Source: Streptomyces katrae
GTDB lineage: Bacteria; Actinomycetota; Actinomycetes; Streptomycetales; Streptomycetaceae
DNA: 64,000 bases
NCBI RefSeq assembly: GCF_002028425.1
Contig: NZ_CP020042.1
Location: forward strand, 620,001-684,000
Direction: 5' to 3'
Positions 26,845 to 36,578 of the stretch are shown in pieces. The position numbers and the translations under genes were made by a program. The notes below the pieces were generated by a model. It saw only the letters and a program-made list of their open reading frames with translations. It was not told the origin of the DNA and made no database searches. Position 1 is the first letter of the stretch, and each line of letters starts with the position of its first letter.

Positions 26845-27650
26845 CGCCTGCTCTGCCGCTCCCGCCCGCCGGCCCCCGTCAGGGGCGGCAGCAGCGTGAG
26901 GTGCTCCTCCCGTACGAGCCCGAACCGCAGCGCGAGCCCGACGATCTCCTCCCGCTTGCCGTTGCGGCGCTCGCTCCTGCCGGGTTCGCGCAGGTCCGGG
27001 GCGCCGATGCGCAGCTTCTCCTCGGCGAGGTAGTCGATGTGCGAGCTGATCGCACGCGCGGTCAGCGTGCCGCAGGTGGGGTGTCCCCTGAGCCGCTCGA
27101 CGATCTGGGGAGTCGTGGGGACCGCCACGCGGGACTGGTCGCGCAGGCGCGGTTCGCAGAGCGCGACGAGTACGAGGAAGTAGGCGGCCGTCTCGTCCAG
27201 GGAGTACGCCGTGACCGTGAGGCGGCCCCAGGGTGCGCCCATGGCGTCCGGGTCCAGATAGACGTGGTCGGGCGCGAACACCTGGAAGGACACGGTGACG
27301 TCGCTGCGGGTGGGCAGCACCACGCGTGAGAACTCGAACGGGACGGGCGCACCGACCCGGCGCGGCGGGACCCTCAGGTACTCCCCCGCTCCTTCCGGGT
27401 TCTCCACCAGGTAGCTGTGGGTGGCGCTGTGGTTGGTCAGCTGCCAGTGGTCGTCGGCGACGCGGATCTCCCCGGCGAGCCGGGAGATCGCCGGGTCGGC
27501 GAGGCGCAGTTCGACGGGGACCGTCGCGGAGCCCCGTCCGAAGCGGGCGGCCTCGCCCGGTCCGAGCCGCAGCGTCACGGGGTCACCGTACGGTTCGCCG
27601 CCGTCGGCGCCACTGCACCCCTGCGGCAGGTGGACGACTACACCGCTCAC
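26841..27650 (-). CDS. FHA-domain protein
   Basis: 269 residues from GTG 27650 (AGGGGGAA upstream). The first part fits a forkhead-associated domain: RLGPGEAARFGRG, ADPAISRLAGEIRV (S-R, phosphothreonine contact) and WQLTNHSATHSYLV. The second part is helical, with RLRGHPTCGTLTARAISSHIDYLAEEKLRIG resembling a winged helix. FHA domains bind phosphothreonine peptides, and the cotranslated kinase downstream is the obvious partner, either as substrate or docking protein. The helical half could bind DNA or another protein. Confidence 0.85.
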   Translation of the reverse strand: MSGVVVHLPQGCSGADGGEPYGDPVTLRLGPGEAARFGRGSATVPVELRLADPAISRLAGEIRVADDHWQLTNHSATHSYLVENPEGAGEYLRVPPRRVGAPVPFEFSRVVLPTRSDVTVSFQVFAPDHVYLDPDAMGAPWGRLTVTAYSLDETAAYFLVLVALCEPRLRDQSRVAVPTTPQIVERLRGHPTCGTLTARAISSHIDYLAEEKLRIGAPDLREPGRSERRNGKREEIVGLALRFGLVREEHLTLLPPLTGAGGRERQSRR

Positions 27651-28150
27651 GGTTCCCCCTGTTCCACGCGTCGCTGCTCGGACGAGTGGAACAATACTCA
27701 TCTCTCAAGGGAGTTCATCGGCGCACTTCGGCCACTTCGGCAGGGCGGCGCCTGCCCGGCTTCCGCCGGGTCGGGACGCCCACCCTGGCGGCCGTGGAAG
27801 CCTCCCGGGTCTCCCTTCCCATCCGCCTGACCCACCCTCCCGCAAGGGCCGTCCGTTGTGGGCCGGGCCACGTCGACTCCGTGTCAACAGTGGTGCTTTG
27901 GCGCTCTTTCGACTCTCTGCCGAACGGATCGGAGCAGCAGACGGTGCGGCCGGTACAGGGGCATCGGAGTGGTATCCGTCCCTCCGGCCGTGGCCGCCGG
28001 TGGCCTGGCCGGTGGCCTGCCCCGGCCCCGGCAGGGTGGGGAAGGTCACCGTGCCCGGGGGATCACGGCGCCGCCTGCCCTCCCGTTTTCCCCTTTCACT
28101 TGGCGAAATCCACACTCCACACGCCGCCCTCCACGCACCGCCCTCCGCGC
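27651..28150. other. Intergenic region, no gene recognised
   Basis: It holds the promoter side of the FHA-kinase operon and the 3' flank of the frameshifted gene at 28151. Repeated CACTTCGG/CCACTTCGG units occur near 27720-27740. Long open frames here are Arg/Pro-rich and look non-coding. Confidence 0.4.
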
Positions 28151-28793
28151 TCAGAGCGCGGGGCTGCCCGATACGACGGGTGCGACCGCCCGGTCGCCGA
28201 AGGCCGTCCACGGCCGCCATCCGCCGCTCGGCCGGTCCTGGACGCGGGTGCGCATCCGGCCTTCGGCGGTGACGGCGAAGACGTGCGTCCGCCCGGTGGA
28301 AAGCAACTCGGTGACCGAGACGGTCGTGTCCGTGGTCGCGTCGGTGAACGCGACGCCCGGCTCGCTCCAGTGCAGCAGATCGGCGGACCGCCGGAAGGCC
28401 ACGACATGGTGGCCGCCCGCGCTGGAGAGCTCCGTGTAGTACATGAGCGTGGGTGGTCCACGGACCGTTCGGGCTCGGCGCGGAGGCGTGGACGAAGGAG
28501 GTCTCCCCCGTGCTGTCCGGGGATTCGCCGCGCGGAGCGCTGTCCCCGACGCTGCTGAACAGGTGCCAGTGGCCCTGGGCCTTGATCAGGGTGTGGTCGT
28601 TGAGGTAGCGCGGGCCCGCGGGGGTGGAGGGGTCGTAGACGTAGGCGAAGGGGCCGGCGCCGGCCCACCGGGCGGTTGGTAGGGCATCGGCGACGTGGGA
28701 GGCGCCGGTCGCGGTCCGGCCGGTGTCCAGGAACGGGAGCGCGCCCGCCCCGGCGGCGCCCCGCAGGAGGGTGCGTCTGCTGATCGCGGGCAT
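28151..28793 (-). pseudogene. Tat-exported glycoside-hydrolase (GH32/43-like) gene with a frameshift
   Basis: The first frame starts at ATG 28793 with a twin-arginine signal (SRRTLLRGAAGAGALPFL) and continues YLNDHTLIKAQGHWHLFSSVG and FVHASAPSPNGPW, as in five-bladed-propeller glycosidases. Near 28445 the homology passes to another frame (YYTELSSAGGHHVVAFRRSADLLHWSEPG ... FGDRAVAPVVSGSPAL). Both halves look well conserved, so the shift is recent or a sequence error. The joined protein would have about 214 residues, short for the family. It is followed upstream on the same strand by the M23/PLL gene, whose product also carries propeller-type repeats. Confidence 0.7.
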
Positions 28794-28885
28794 GAGTCTC
28801 TCCAGAGGGGCCGCGTGGTCGGCCGTGCCCGAACGGGGGGGCACGGCCGGCCACGGAGAGCGCGTGTGGGGCCGTCGGAGACCGG

Positions 28886-30394
28886 TCAGCCCTGGGTGGG
28901 GCCGGCGGTGGTGTTGAGCCAGGTCCATTCGGACCAGGTGGAGAAGCCGGTCTGCCATGTGTGGAAGGTGCCGGTGTGGTTGGTGCCGAAGACTTCCATC
29001 CGGCCGTCGGCGTTGGTGGCCGCCGTGACCTCGGTGCCGCCGCCGCCGAAGGCGTTCCAGTCGCCGTACGCCCCGTTGACGGCGCGCTGCCAGGTGTGCA
29101 TGGCCGTACTGCCGTTCATGGCGAAGACCTCGACCCGGCCGTCCGGTGTGCGTTCGCTGCTGAGTTGCGCGTCGGCGGGACCGCCGGTCCCCTCCCAGCC
29201 CGACCAACTGACCGTGGTGGTCTGGCACTTGTGGAACACCCCGTTCGGGCCGGAGGCGAACACCTCCAGGCGGCCGTCGGCATTGTGGTCGACGGTGAGG
29301 TCGTGGCCGCCGCCTCCGAAGGTCTCCCACGTCGACCAGCCGCCGTTGGGGGCCGTCTGGTAGGCGTGCTGGAAGGTGTCGGCGCCCAGGGCGAAGACCT
29401 CCAGGCGGCCGTCGGGCGACTTCTCCATCTCCACCCGGCTGTCGGCGGGGCCGCCGCCGGTGGCCTCCCACTCCGACCACCCGCCGTTGGGGGCGAGTTG
29501 GTACCGGTGGAAGAGGCCGACCGGACCTGAGGCGTAGACCTCGATGCGGCCGTCGGCGTTGACACCGGCCGCGGTGTCGCGGCCGCCACCGCCGAAGGTC
29601 TCCCAGTTCGACCAGCCGCCGGAGGGGGAGAGCTGCCAGCGGTGCTGGAAGGTGCTGCCCGACAGGGCGAACATCTCCAGACGGCCGTCGGCATTGGGCG
29701 CGATCGCCAGTTCGGCGTTGCCCGGCCCGCCGAGCGGTTCCCAGGCCGACCAGTTGCCGTTCACTTCCTGCTGCCAGGCGTGGTGCACCCCGTCGGCGCC
29801 GGCGGCGAACACCTCCAGCCGTCCGTCCGCCGACCGCGCCGACACCACGCGGCCCGACTCCGCCGGATACACCGGCGGCTTGGGGCGCGGCCCGCTGCCG
29901 GGGGTGCAGGGCAGGACGACGCCGCGCTCCGCCAGGTAGACCTCGGGGTCGATGCCGTAGGAGGTGGACCGGTCCCCCCAGATCCGCAGGTGGAGGTGGG
30001 AGCCGTCGACGTCGGTGCCCTCCGCGCCCATCAGGGCGATCTGCTGGCCTGCCACGACGTGGTCGCCCACGGAGACGTCGCGGCGGGACATGTGCCCGTA
30101 CTCGGAGATCCGCCCGTCGGGGTGCAGCACGCGGATCCACTGGCCGTAGTCGCCGGTGTATCCGGAGATGGTCACTTCGCCGTCGCCGACGGCGTAGATC
30201 GGGGTCCCGACGTCGTTGGCGATGTCGACGCCGTTGTGGCCGCTGTGGAAGTGCTGGGACACCCAGCCGGTGGTCGGGCAGGCCGCGGTGAGCTCGGCGG
30301 GCCGGGCCTCGGCCGAACCCGTGGCGGCCGGCACCGACAGCGCTGAAAGGAGTACGGCAGTCGCCGCGAGGACACGGCTCAGGGGGCCGTTCAC
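28886..30394 (-). CDS. Secreted M23 peptidase with PLL-type beta-propeller repeats
   Basis: 502 residues from GTG 30394, which overlaps the upstream esterase stop (GTGA). Signal peptide at residues 1-30. An M23 LytM domain follows: HNGVDIAND (first His and Asp of the zinc site), GDYGQWIRVLHPDGRISEYGHMS and the HLHLR motif. These enzymes cut peptidoglycan cross-bridges. From about residue 190, seven repeats follow the pattern DGRLEVFA..xxGVxHxWQ..xxGxWSxWExxGG, a propeller like the PLL/fucose-lectin fold, likely a glycan-binding module. Bacteriolysis directed by a lectin is the natural reading. It is a paralogue in architecture of the protein at 36987. Confidence 0.92.
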   Translation of the reverse strand: MNGPLSRVLAATAVLLSALSVPAATGSAEARPAELTAACPTTGWVSQHFHSGHNGVDIANDVGTPIYAVGDGEVTISGYTGDYGQWIRVLHPDGRISEYGHMSRRDVSVGDHVVAGQQIALMGAEGTDVDGSHLHLRIWGDRSTSYGIDPEVYLAERGVVLPCTPGSGPRPKPPVYPAESGRVVSARSADGRLEVFAAGADGVHHAWQQEVNGNWSAWEPLGGPGNAELAIAPNADGRLEMFALSGSTFQHRWQLSPSGGWSNWETFGGGGRDTAAGVNADGRIEVYASGPVGLFHRYQLAPNGGWSEWEATGGGPADSRVEMEKSPDGRLEVFALGADTFQHAYQTAPNGGWSTWETFGGGGHDLTVDHNADGRLEVFASGPNGVFHKCQTTTVSWSGWEGTGGPADAQLSSERTPDGRVEVFAMNGSTAMHTWQRAVNGAYGDWNAFGGGGTEVTAATNADGRMEVFGTNHTGTFHTWQTGFSTWSEWTWLNTTAGPTQG

Positions 30395-31377
30395 GCCTTG
30401 CGCAGCCGGTCGATGATGCCGTTGATGTCGTCCTGCAGCAGATCCCGGCGGACATAGTGACCGCCGCCCACCTCGTGCTGCTCGTAGGGGATGCCCGCGC
30501 GGTCGAGGTTCCACTTGAACTCCCGCTGGGTGGCCAGCACCAGGGTTTCATTGGCGTAACCCTGGATGTCCTCGGGGCTGGTACCGGCGACCAGGAAGAC
30601 CCGCTTGTTCCGGTAGCTCTCGATGCGCTCGCACGGGTTGTCCGCGCTGACCCGGGCCTGGTCCCAGAAGGGCACGCCATAGATGCTGCCGCCGTTCAGT
30701 TCCACCGCGGCGGAGGAGGCGTTGGCCCAGTGGGTCACCAGGTCACCGTTGCCCCCGCGCAGGTTGGCCGGGCCGGAGTGGGCGCTGACCGAGGCGAAGT
30801 GGCCGTAGTACTTGGCCGCGTACTTCAGGGCGCCGAAGCCGCCCATGGAGAACCCGGAGACGGCGCGGCCGTCGTATTCGGCGTAGGTGCGGAAGTTCGC
30901 GTCGATCCACGGGATCAGCTGACCGATGTGGAAGTACTCCCAGTTCCGGGCACCGATGTTGGAGCTCACCGGGTTGGAGTACCAGCCGGCGCGCCCGCCG
31001 TCGGGCATCACGACGATGAGGTCCTTCCAGGCGGTCAGACCCCGGATGTCGTGGAACCGGTCGAAGGTGATGAAGTCCTCCAGGCCACCGTGCAGCAGGT
31101 AGAGGACGGGGTAGCGGCGCCCGCTGGTGTGGTAGCCGTCGGGGAGCAGCACGTTGACGGCCGGGGTCCAGCCGCCGATGGCGGAAGTCTGGAACCGGTA
31201 GTACCACATCCGGGGATCCTGCTCGCCGCGTTCCGTGATGTGCAGGCCGGGAATGTCACCGACGGCGGAAGCGGTCGACGCGGCGGCGAGGACTCCCGCG
31301 CCGCCCATGGCCATCGCGGCCGTGAGGGCACCGGCGGTCTTCAGGATGTTCCTGCGGCTGGGGTGCTGCGCGCTCAC
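30391..31377 (-). CDS. Tat-exported esterase of the Ag85/esterase-D type
   Basis: 328 residues. The N-terminus has a twin-arginine signal (SRRNILKTAGALTAAMA). The alpha/beta-hydrolase part has PVLYLLHGGLED, VVMPDGGRAGWYSNP, RAVSGFSMGGFGALKYAAKY (GxSMGG nucleophile elbow) and a C-terminal HEVGGGHYVRRD histidine. This arrangement is shared by mycolyltransferase/antigen-85-like esterases and S-formylglutathione hydrolases. The product is secreted and probably cleaves or transfers acyl esters. The gene is coupled to the M23/PLL gene and divergent from the acylase at 31591; a second esterase of the same family is at 34134. Confidence 0.9.
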   Translation of the reverse strand: MSAQHPSRRNILKTAGALTAAMAMGGAGVLAAASTASAVGDIPGLHITERGEQDPRMWYYRFQTSAIGGWTPAVNVLLPDGYHTSGRRYPVLYLLHGGLEDFITFDRFHDIRGLTAWKDLIVVMPDGGRAGWYSNPVSSNIGARNWEYFHIGQLIPWIDANFRTYAEYDGRAVSGFSMGGFGALKYAAKYYGHFASVSAHSGPANLRGGNGDLVTHWANASSAAVELNGGSIYGVPFWDQARVSADNPCERIESYRNKRVFLVAGTSPEDIQGYANETLVLATQREFKWNLDRAGIPYEQHEVGGGHYVRRDLLQDDINGIIDRLRKA

Positions 31378-31513
31378 TGTGTCCTCCTGATCGGGAGCCT
31401 GACGATGCGTCCGGAAGGTAGCAACGGTGCCGGGCCGGGAGACCCCGGAAGATTCCGGACTGACAGGGGTGGGCGCGTCGGCTATGGCCTGTCGGGAACT
31501 GTCGGAGCCGGCG

Positions 31514-31544
31514 TCATCGGGATTTCATCGCTCCTCCCTAGCGT
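31514..31544 (+). promoter_or_regulatory. SARP-type promoter before the acylase gene
   Basis: Heptamers TCATCGG (31514-31520) and TCATCGC (31525-31531) lie on one strand with a 4-base spacer, so an 11-bp period. Seven bases further is TAGCGT (31539-31544), a good -10. This is the classic SARP activator layout. An almost identical element lies at 36579. The acylase ATG is 46 bases after the -10. Confidence 0.7.
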
Positions 31545-31590
31545 GGCCGCGGTCAGACGAAGGCCCGGACCACAGGGGAAGGACGGCTCG

Positions 31591-34050
31591 ATGGCGCGGA
31601 GGAGATTCAGAGCGAGGCTGCCGATGGTGGCCACGGCCGCGGTGGCGGCGGTGCTGAGCACGATGGCGGCCACCGGGGCGCCGGCTCCGGGACAGGCGCC
31701 CGACAAGCCGACCATCCGTTACACCGAGTACGGAATCCCGCACATCATCGCTTCCGACTGGGCGGGACTGGGCACGGGCTACGGATACGCCGCGGCCAAG
31801 GACAACATCTGCACCTTGGCCGACACCTATCTGATGGTCAACGCCCAGCGGTCCCGCTATCTGGGGCCGGACGGCAAGGCGAGCCCCGGCGAGCACCAGA
31901 ACACCACGACGAACCTCAACAGCGACCTCTACTTCCAGCGGATGAACGACAACCGGGTGGTGGAGCGGCTGATCGACCTGCCCGCGCCGGGCGGGCCGGA
32001 GCCGGAGGTCAAGGAGGCCATTCGCGGCTACGTCCAGGGGTACAACAGGTACCTGGCCGAGACGGGCGTGGACCACATCACCGACCCGGCCTGCCGCGGC
32101 AAGGCGTGGGTGCGGCCGATCACGGAGCTGGACGTCTACCGGCACGCGCACGCCGAGATCATCATGGGCACCGCGGACGTGCTGCTCGACGGCCAGGTGA
32201 ACGCGGCTCCCCCGGGGGCTTCGGCCGCCGCTCCGGGCGCCGCCCCGCCGGCCTCCTCGGCCGCGGAGACCGCGGCGAAGATCCGCGACGCTATGGCGGT
32301 CAGCCGGCAGCAGAGCATGGGCAGCAACGCGCTGGCGGTCGGCTCGCAGGGCGTGTCCGGGGGCACGAGCATGCTGCTCGCGAATCCGCACTTCCCCTGG
32401 CAGGGCAAGAACCGGATGTGGCAGAGCCAGCTGACGATCCCGGGCAGGATCAATGTCTCCGGGGCCAGCCTGCTCGGCTTCCCCGCGGTGAACATCGGGC
32501 ACAACGACGATGTCGCCTGGAGCCACACCGTCGCCACGGTGGCCCCCTTCGGGCTGTTCGACGTACAGGTCGATCCGCTGAACCCGACCAACTACCTGGT
32601 CGACGGCGCCTGGGAGGCGATGACCTCACAGCAGGTCGGTGTCGACGTGCTGAACGCGGACGGCTCCATCGGCAGGGTCAACAGGACCTTGTGGGCGACG
32701 CGTTACGGCCCGATCACCACACAGGTGCTGACCGTGCCGCTGCCCTGGGTGGTCAGCGCGCACGCGGTGCGCGACGTGAACATGGACAACTTGCGGGCGC
32801 TGAACACCTGGTTCCACCTCGACCAGGCCAAGGACGTCGACGAGGTGGTGAACACCCTGGAGACCACGCAGGGCGTCCCCTTCTTCAACACCGTCGCCTC
32901 CGACCGCAAGGGCAACGCCCTGTACGCGGACATCCAGGCCACCCCGAACATCACCGACGAGCACGCCCAGTCGTGCCTGACCCTGACCGGGCAGGCTCTG
33001 TTCAACCAGGTGCTGCGGCTGCCGAACGTGCCGCCGGTCTCCATCTTCGACGGCAAACGCAGCGCGTGTGACTGGCCCGCCGATCCGAACGCGGTCGCAC
33101 CGGGGCTGCTGGACCCGCACAAGCAGCCGCGGCTGATCCGCAAGGACTTCGTCGGCAACGCCAACGACAGCGCCTGGCTGGCCCACCCCGAGCAACCGCT
33201 GTCCTTCCCCCGGGTGATGGGCGACACGGCGGCGCCCCGGTCGCTGCGCACCCAGGAGTTGATCCTGACCGCGCAGAAGCGGATCAACGGAACCGACGGC
33301 CTGCCCGGCCGGGGGTTCACGCCGGAGAACATGCGGCAGCTGCTGTTCGCCGACAACAGCCGGGCCGCCGATCTGGCCCTCGACGCCACGGTGGCGATGT
33401 GCCGGGCACAGCCCTTCGGGCTCATCCTGGTGGACGGCCAGCTGGTCAACGTGAGCGAGGCCTGCCCGATCCTGGCCGGGTGGAAGAGCCACGACTTCAC
33501 GGCGGACAGCCGGGGGTCCTGGCTGTTCGAGAACTACTGGTACGCCCTGCTCGGCGGCCAGTCGGTGGAGAAGCTGCCGTGGCGGATCCCCTTCGACCCC
33601 AACGACCCGGTGCACACCCCCAACTCGCTGGACTCCGGGAGCTCCGCCGTCCGCGACGCGTTCGGCCGGACGGTCATCGCCTTCCGCAACGCGGGGATCC
33701 CGCTGAACGCGGCGTTGTCGGACGTACAGAAGATCACGCGCAACGGCGAGCAGATCCCGATCCACGGGGCGGTCCACGAGCTGGGCGTGCTGAACGTGGT
33801 CACCCCCGGCTCGGTCGACGGCAAGATGGACATCACCTTCGGCTCCAGCTTCGTCCAGCAGGTGCGGTTCACCGCCGACGGTCCGCCGCAGGCCTCTTCC
33901 GTACTGGCCTACTCCCAGTCGGCCAACCCGAATTCACCGCACTACGCCGACCAGACCAAGTTGTTCTCGGCCGGCCAGTGGGTGACCGAGCGGTTCACCG
34001 AGGAGCAGATCGCTGCCTCGCCGGCATTGGAGGTCAAGGTCCTGGACTGA
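31591..34050 (+). CDS. Secreted penicillin-acylase-family hydrolase
   Basis: 819 residues from ATG 31591 with GGGGAAGGA upstream. A signal sequence ([20 protein letters not shown]) precedes an alpha-chain region with [29 protein letters not shown], typical of acyl-homoserine-lactone and penicillin acylases. A small-residue linker leads to [13 protein letters not shown], where Ser245 would be the N-terminal nucleophile after autocleavage. NPHFPWQG and [19 protein letters not shown] follow, as in the beta chain. Such enzymes hydrolyse amides of fatty or aromatic acyl groups (AHLs, lipopeptides, penicillins, echinocandin). It is exported and probably removes acyl tails from competitors' signals or drugs, or from a self-made lipopeptide. 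Confidence 0.93.
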   Translation: MARRRFRARLPMVATAAVAAVLSTMAATGAPAPGQAPDKPTIRYTEYGIPHIIASDWAGLGTGYGYAAAKDNICTLADTYLMVNAQRSRYLGPDGKASPGEHQNTTTNLNSDLYFQRMNDNRVVERLIDLPAPGGPEPEVKEAIRGYVQGYNRYLAETGVDHITDPACRGKAWVRPITELDVYRHAHAEIIMGTADVLLDGQVNAAPPGASAAAPGAAPPASSAAETAAKIRDAMAVSRQQSMGSNALAVGSQGVSGGTSMLLANPHFPWQGKNRMWQSQLTIPGRINVSGASLLGFPAVNIGHNDDVAWSHTVATVAPFGLFDVQVDPLNPTNYLVDGAWEAMTSQQVGVDVLNADGSIGRVNRTLWATRYGPITTQVLTVPLPWVVSAHAVRDVNMDNLRALNTWFHLDQAKDVDEVVNTLETTQGVPFFNTVASDRKGNALYADIQATPNITDEHAQSCLTLTGQALFNQVLRLPNVPPVSIFDGKRSACDWPADPNAVAPGLLDPHKQPRLIRKDFVGNANDSAWLAHPEQPLSFPRVMGDTAAPRSLRTQELILTAQKRINGTDGLPGRGFTPENMRQLLFADNSRAADLALDATVAMCRAQPFGLILVDGQLVNVSEACPILAGWKSHDFTADSRGSWLFENYWYALLGGQSVEKLPWRIPFDPNDPVHTPNSLDSGSSAVRDAFGRTVIAFRNAGIPLNAALSDVQKITRNGEQIPIHGAVHELGVLNVVTPGSVDGKMDITFGSSFVQQVRFTADGPPQASSVLAYSQSANPNSPHYADQTKLFSAGQWVTERFTEEQIAASPALEVKVLD

Positions 34051-34133
34051 GACCGAAGGTCCTGAACCGGGACCGGTCTCCCGATCGGTCCCGCACCCGC
34101 GCAACGACAAGGCTCACGAGGGAGCACGCTGTG

Positions 34134-35150
34134 ATGAGGACATCGAGTCGGTGGCGCATGGTGGTGGCCCTGATGGCCGCCGTAGTGGGAATGGCGCTGC
34201 CCGCCGGTTCGGCACAGGCCGCCGAAGGCACCGAACCGCCGAGGATGACGGACGGGTTCGGCCTGACCCAGGTCGACACGACGGTGGGCGGTCCCACCAA
34301 CTTCTACATCACCGTGACCACACCCGAGGTCTCGGGCAAGCACCACATCAAGATCATCTTGCCGAGCGGTTACTACGCCGACCCGGCCAGGCGCTACCCC
34401 GTGCTGTACTTCCTGCACGGTTCGCCCGACGACCCGATCCAGCAGAACTACCCGGCGCTGACCACCTCGAACGAGATGATCACCGTCATCCCGGACGGGG
34501 GTGCCCGGGGCTGGTACGCCAACTGGCTCAACCAGAGGACCGCGGCCGGTGCCCAGAACTGGGAGAACTTCCACCTCAAGCAGGTGATTCCGTTCATCGA
34601 CGCGAACCTGCGGACCATCGCCGCCAAGAAGGCCAGGGCCGTCGCCGGTGTCTCCATGGGCGGGTTCGGGGCCCTGCACTACGCCCAGGTCCGCCCCGAC
34701 CTGTTCGGCCAGACCGCGTCCCTGTCCGGTGACATCGACCTGTCGGTCCGGTCCATGGACCTGCGGATGGCCGTCGTCGCCTCCCTCGTCGGCTACTCCC
34801 CCGGCGTGGACAGTGACGCCGCGTTCGGCTCGCCCTACCCGGTGTTCAACGCCGACTGGAGGTTCAACGAGGTGGACCCGGCGGCGCACATGGACAAGCT
34901 CGCGGGAGTCGGGGTCTCCATCTACGTGGGCAACGGACGCGGAGACGTCACCGACCTGGAGTTCTGGGTGGAGAGCGCGTCCAAGCACGTCAAGGACAGC
35001 ATGGACGCCCTGCGCATGCCCTACCACTACGTGGACTACGGCGACGGCGCCGGCTGGGGCACCAACTGCAACGGCGGCCACAACGCCTGGTGCTGGGAAG
35101 CGGACCTCCAGGACCTGGTTCCCCGGCTGGAACGGTCCTTCGCCTCCTGA
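34134..35150 (+). CDS. Secreted esterase of the Ag85/esterase-D type
   Basis: 338 residues from ATG 34134; a GTG sits directly upstream in frame. Sec signal peptide with cleavage near AQA-AEG. Hydrolase features are YPVLYFLHGSPDD, ITVIPDGGARGWYANW, ARAVAGVSMGGFGALHYAQV (nucleophile Ser) and a late GHNAWCWEADL region with the His. It is similar in layout to the Tat-exported esterase at 30391. It follows the acylase by 83 bases, so both are probably read from the SARP-type promoter at 31514. Acyl ester hydrolysis or transfer outside the cell is expected; substrates are unknown. Confidence 0.9.
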   Translation: MRTSSRWRMVVALMAAVVGMALPAGSAQAAEGTEPPRMTDGFGLTQVDTTVGGPTNFYITVTTPEVSGKHHIKIILPSGYYADPARRYPVLYFLHGSPDDPIQQNYPALTTSNEMITVIPDGGARGWYANWLNQRTAAGAQNWENFHLKQVIPFIDANLRTIAAKKARAVAGVSMGGFGALHYAQVRPDLFGQTASLSGDIDLSVRSMDLRMAVVASLVGYSPGVDSDAAFGSPYPVFNADWRFNEVDPAAHMDKLAGVGVSIYVGNGRGDVTDLEFWVESASKHVKDSMDALRMPYHYVDYGDGAGWGTNCNGGHNAWCWEADLQDLVPRLERSFAS

Positions 35151-35174
35151 CCGCGCGGAGCCGGGCCGCCCCGA

Positions 35175-35254
35175 TCCGGTGGCGGCCCGGTCCGGTGGCG
35201 GCCCGGTCCGGTGGCGGCCCGGTCCGGTGGCGGCCCGGTCCGGTGGCGGCCCGG
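35175..35254. repeat. Five tandem copies of a 16-bp unit
   Basis: TCCGGTGGCGGCCCGG is repeated five times without mismatch. The array lies between the convergent esterase and SARP genes and is followed by a looser TCACCACGGTGGCGCGG run. It could help termination or be a copy-number-variable tract; it is not a CRISPR (no spacers). Confidence 0.9.
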
Positions 35255-35288
35255 TCACCACGGTGGCGCGGTCACCACGGAGACCCGG

Positions 35289-36362
35289 TCACCTCGGCGC
35301 CGTGGTGAGACCGAGGCCCGCTTCGTCCCCGCGCAGGACCAACTGGCGCGTCCGCTGCAGCAGCCGGCCCGGAGGAACGCCGAGTTCGTCGGCCAGGCGA
35401 CGGCGGACCTGGTCGAACACGGTCAGCGCGTCGGCCCGTCGGCCGCTGCGGTACAGCGCCCGCATCAGCATCGCGGCCACCGGCTCGTGCAGGGGGTGGG
35501 CCGCGGACAGGGCGAACAGTTCGGCGACCGCTTCGGAATGCTGCCCCAGCCGCAGCTGCCACTCCAGCTTCCGCTGCGCGATGGTGATCCGGCGCTCGGT
35601 GAGCCGCAACCGCTCCAGCTCGGCGAGCGGCCCGGGCAGGCCGGCCAGGGGCTCCCCGCGGAACAGGTCCAGCGCCTGCGAACACAGGCGGACCGCCTCC
35701 GCCGGCTCTCCCGCCCGGTCGGCCGTCGCGATGTCGGTGACCAGCTTCTCCATGCGGGACACGTCCACGTCGACCAGGCCGGAGACCAGCCGGTAGCCGC
35801 ACCGGTCGTGCTCGATCACCGCGTCGGGGCGGCCGTCCCCGGTGCGCAGGGTCTTGCGCAGCCGGTAGATGTACACCGGCACCACGTTCGTGACCGGCGA
35901 GTCCATCCCCCATACTCCGTCGAGCAGTTCCTGCTGACCGACCGTGCGGCCCGCGCACAGCGCGAGCGCCGCCAGTACGGCTTGCTGGCGCAGGTGCCCC
36001 AGCTTCAGCGGCCGCCCGTCCTGCCATGCCTGCAGCGGTCCGAGCAGGGAGATCTGCATCGTCGGTCCGGCATCGCGGCGGGTGGGGGCCCGCGGCGCCG
36101 GGTTCGCCGCCTGCGTACGCGGGCCGCTGCCGGGGACGACCAGGCCGCTGTCGAAGGCGTGGACGATGGCGGCGGCCCGGTCGCGCAGCCCGAGTTTCAC
36201 GAGGACCCGCGCGAGGTGTCCGGCGACGGCGTCCTCGGAAAGGGCGAGAGCGGCAGCTATCTCGTCGTCCCGCAGGCCGCAGCCGACCGCGTGGAGCACC
36301 TTGCGCTCCTGGTGCCCGAGCGCAGTGGCGATCGGTCGGCAGGTGGTGGCTGTCGTCGGCAT
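35289..36362 (-). CDS. SARP regulator with N-terminal LuxR-type helix-turn-helix
   Basis: 357 residues from ATG 36362 with GGGGAG upstream. Residues 1-70 read as a GerE/LuxR HTH (LGHQERKVLHAVGCGLRDDEIAAALALSEDAVAGHLARVLVKLGL, read in parts). A linker leads to MQISLLGPLQAWQDGRPLKLG, the start of the OmpR-like SARP winged helix, which includes VPVYIYRLRKTLRTG. A full BTAD domain follows (LDLFRGEPLAGLPGPLAELERLRL ... LMRALYRSGRRADALTVFDQVRRRLADELG, in parts). Two DNA-binding heads in one protein is an unusual order. It is the obvious activator of the two 11-bp-period promoters at 31514 and 36579 that flank it. Confidence 0.9.
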   Translation of the reverse strand: MPTTATTCRPIATALGHQERKVLHAVGCGLRDDEIAAALALSEDAVAGHLARVLVKLGLRDRAAAIVHAFDSGLVVPGSGPRTQAANPAPRAPTRRDAGPTMQISLLGPLQAWQDGRPLKLGHLRQQAVLAALALCAGRTVGQQELLDGVWGMDSPVTNVVPVYIYRLRKTLRTGDGRPDAVIEHDRCGYRLVSGLVDVDVSRMEKLVTDIATADRAGEPAEAVRLCSQALDLFRGEPLAGLPGPLAELERLRLTERRITIAQRKLEWQLRLGQHSEAVAELFALSAAHPLHEPVAAMLMRALYRSGRRADALTVFDQVRRRLADELGVPPGRLLQRTRQLVLRGDEAGLGLTTAPR

Positions 36363-36578
36363 CGCTGCTCCCCGGGCTCCGGGCTGATCGGTTCGGTCGG
36401 TCGGTTCCGCAGGTCTGGCGGAAGCCGTCGACAAAGTAGGGGGGAGAGCGCCGGGCCAGGCATCCGGAACGATCCGGAGTGACAGACGCGGAGCCCCCGA
36501 CATCCCTGGACACTGCGCCGCCCCCGCGGCGTAGGACCGTTGGCCCATCTGCCCTCCCATCCAAGGGAGTTGCCGATT

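Noticed and set aside
27705..30680. 991-residue minus frame spanning several genes
   Set aside because: It crosses the M23, frameshifted glycosidase and intergenic DNA in a shadow frame; only a small part around 28793 is real and was called separately.
35175..35254. Tandem repeat as a possible CRISPR array
   Set aside because: Units are 16 bp and directly adjacent, with no spacers or cas genes.
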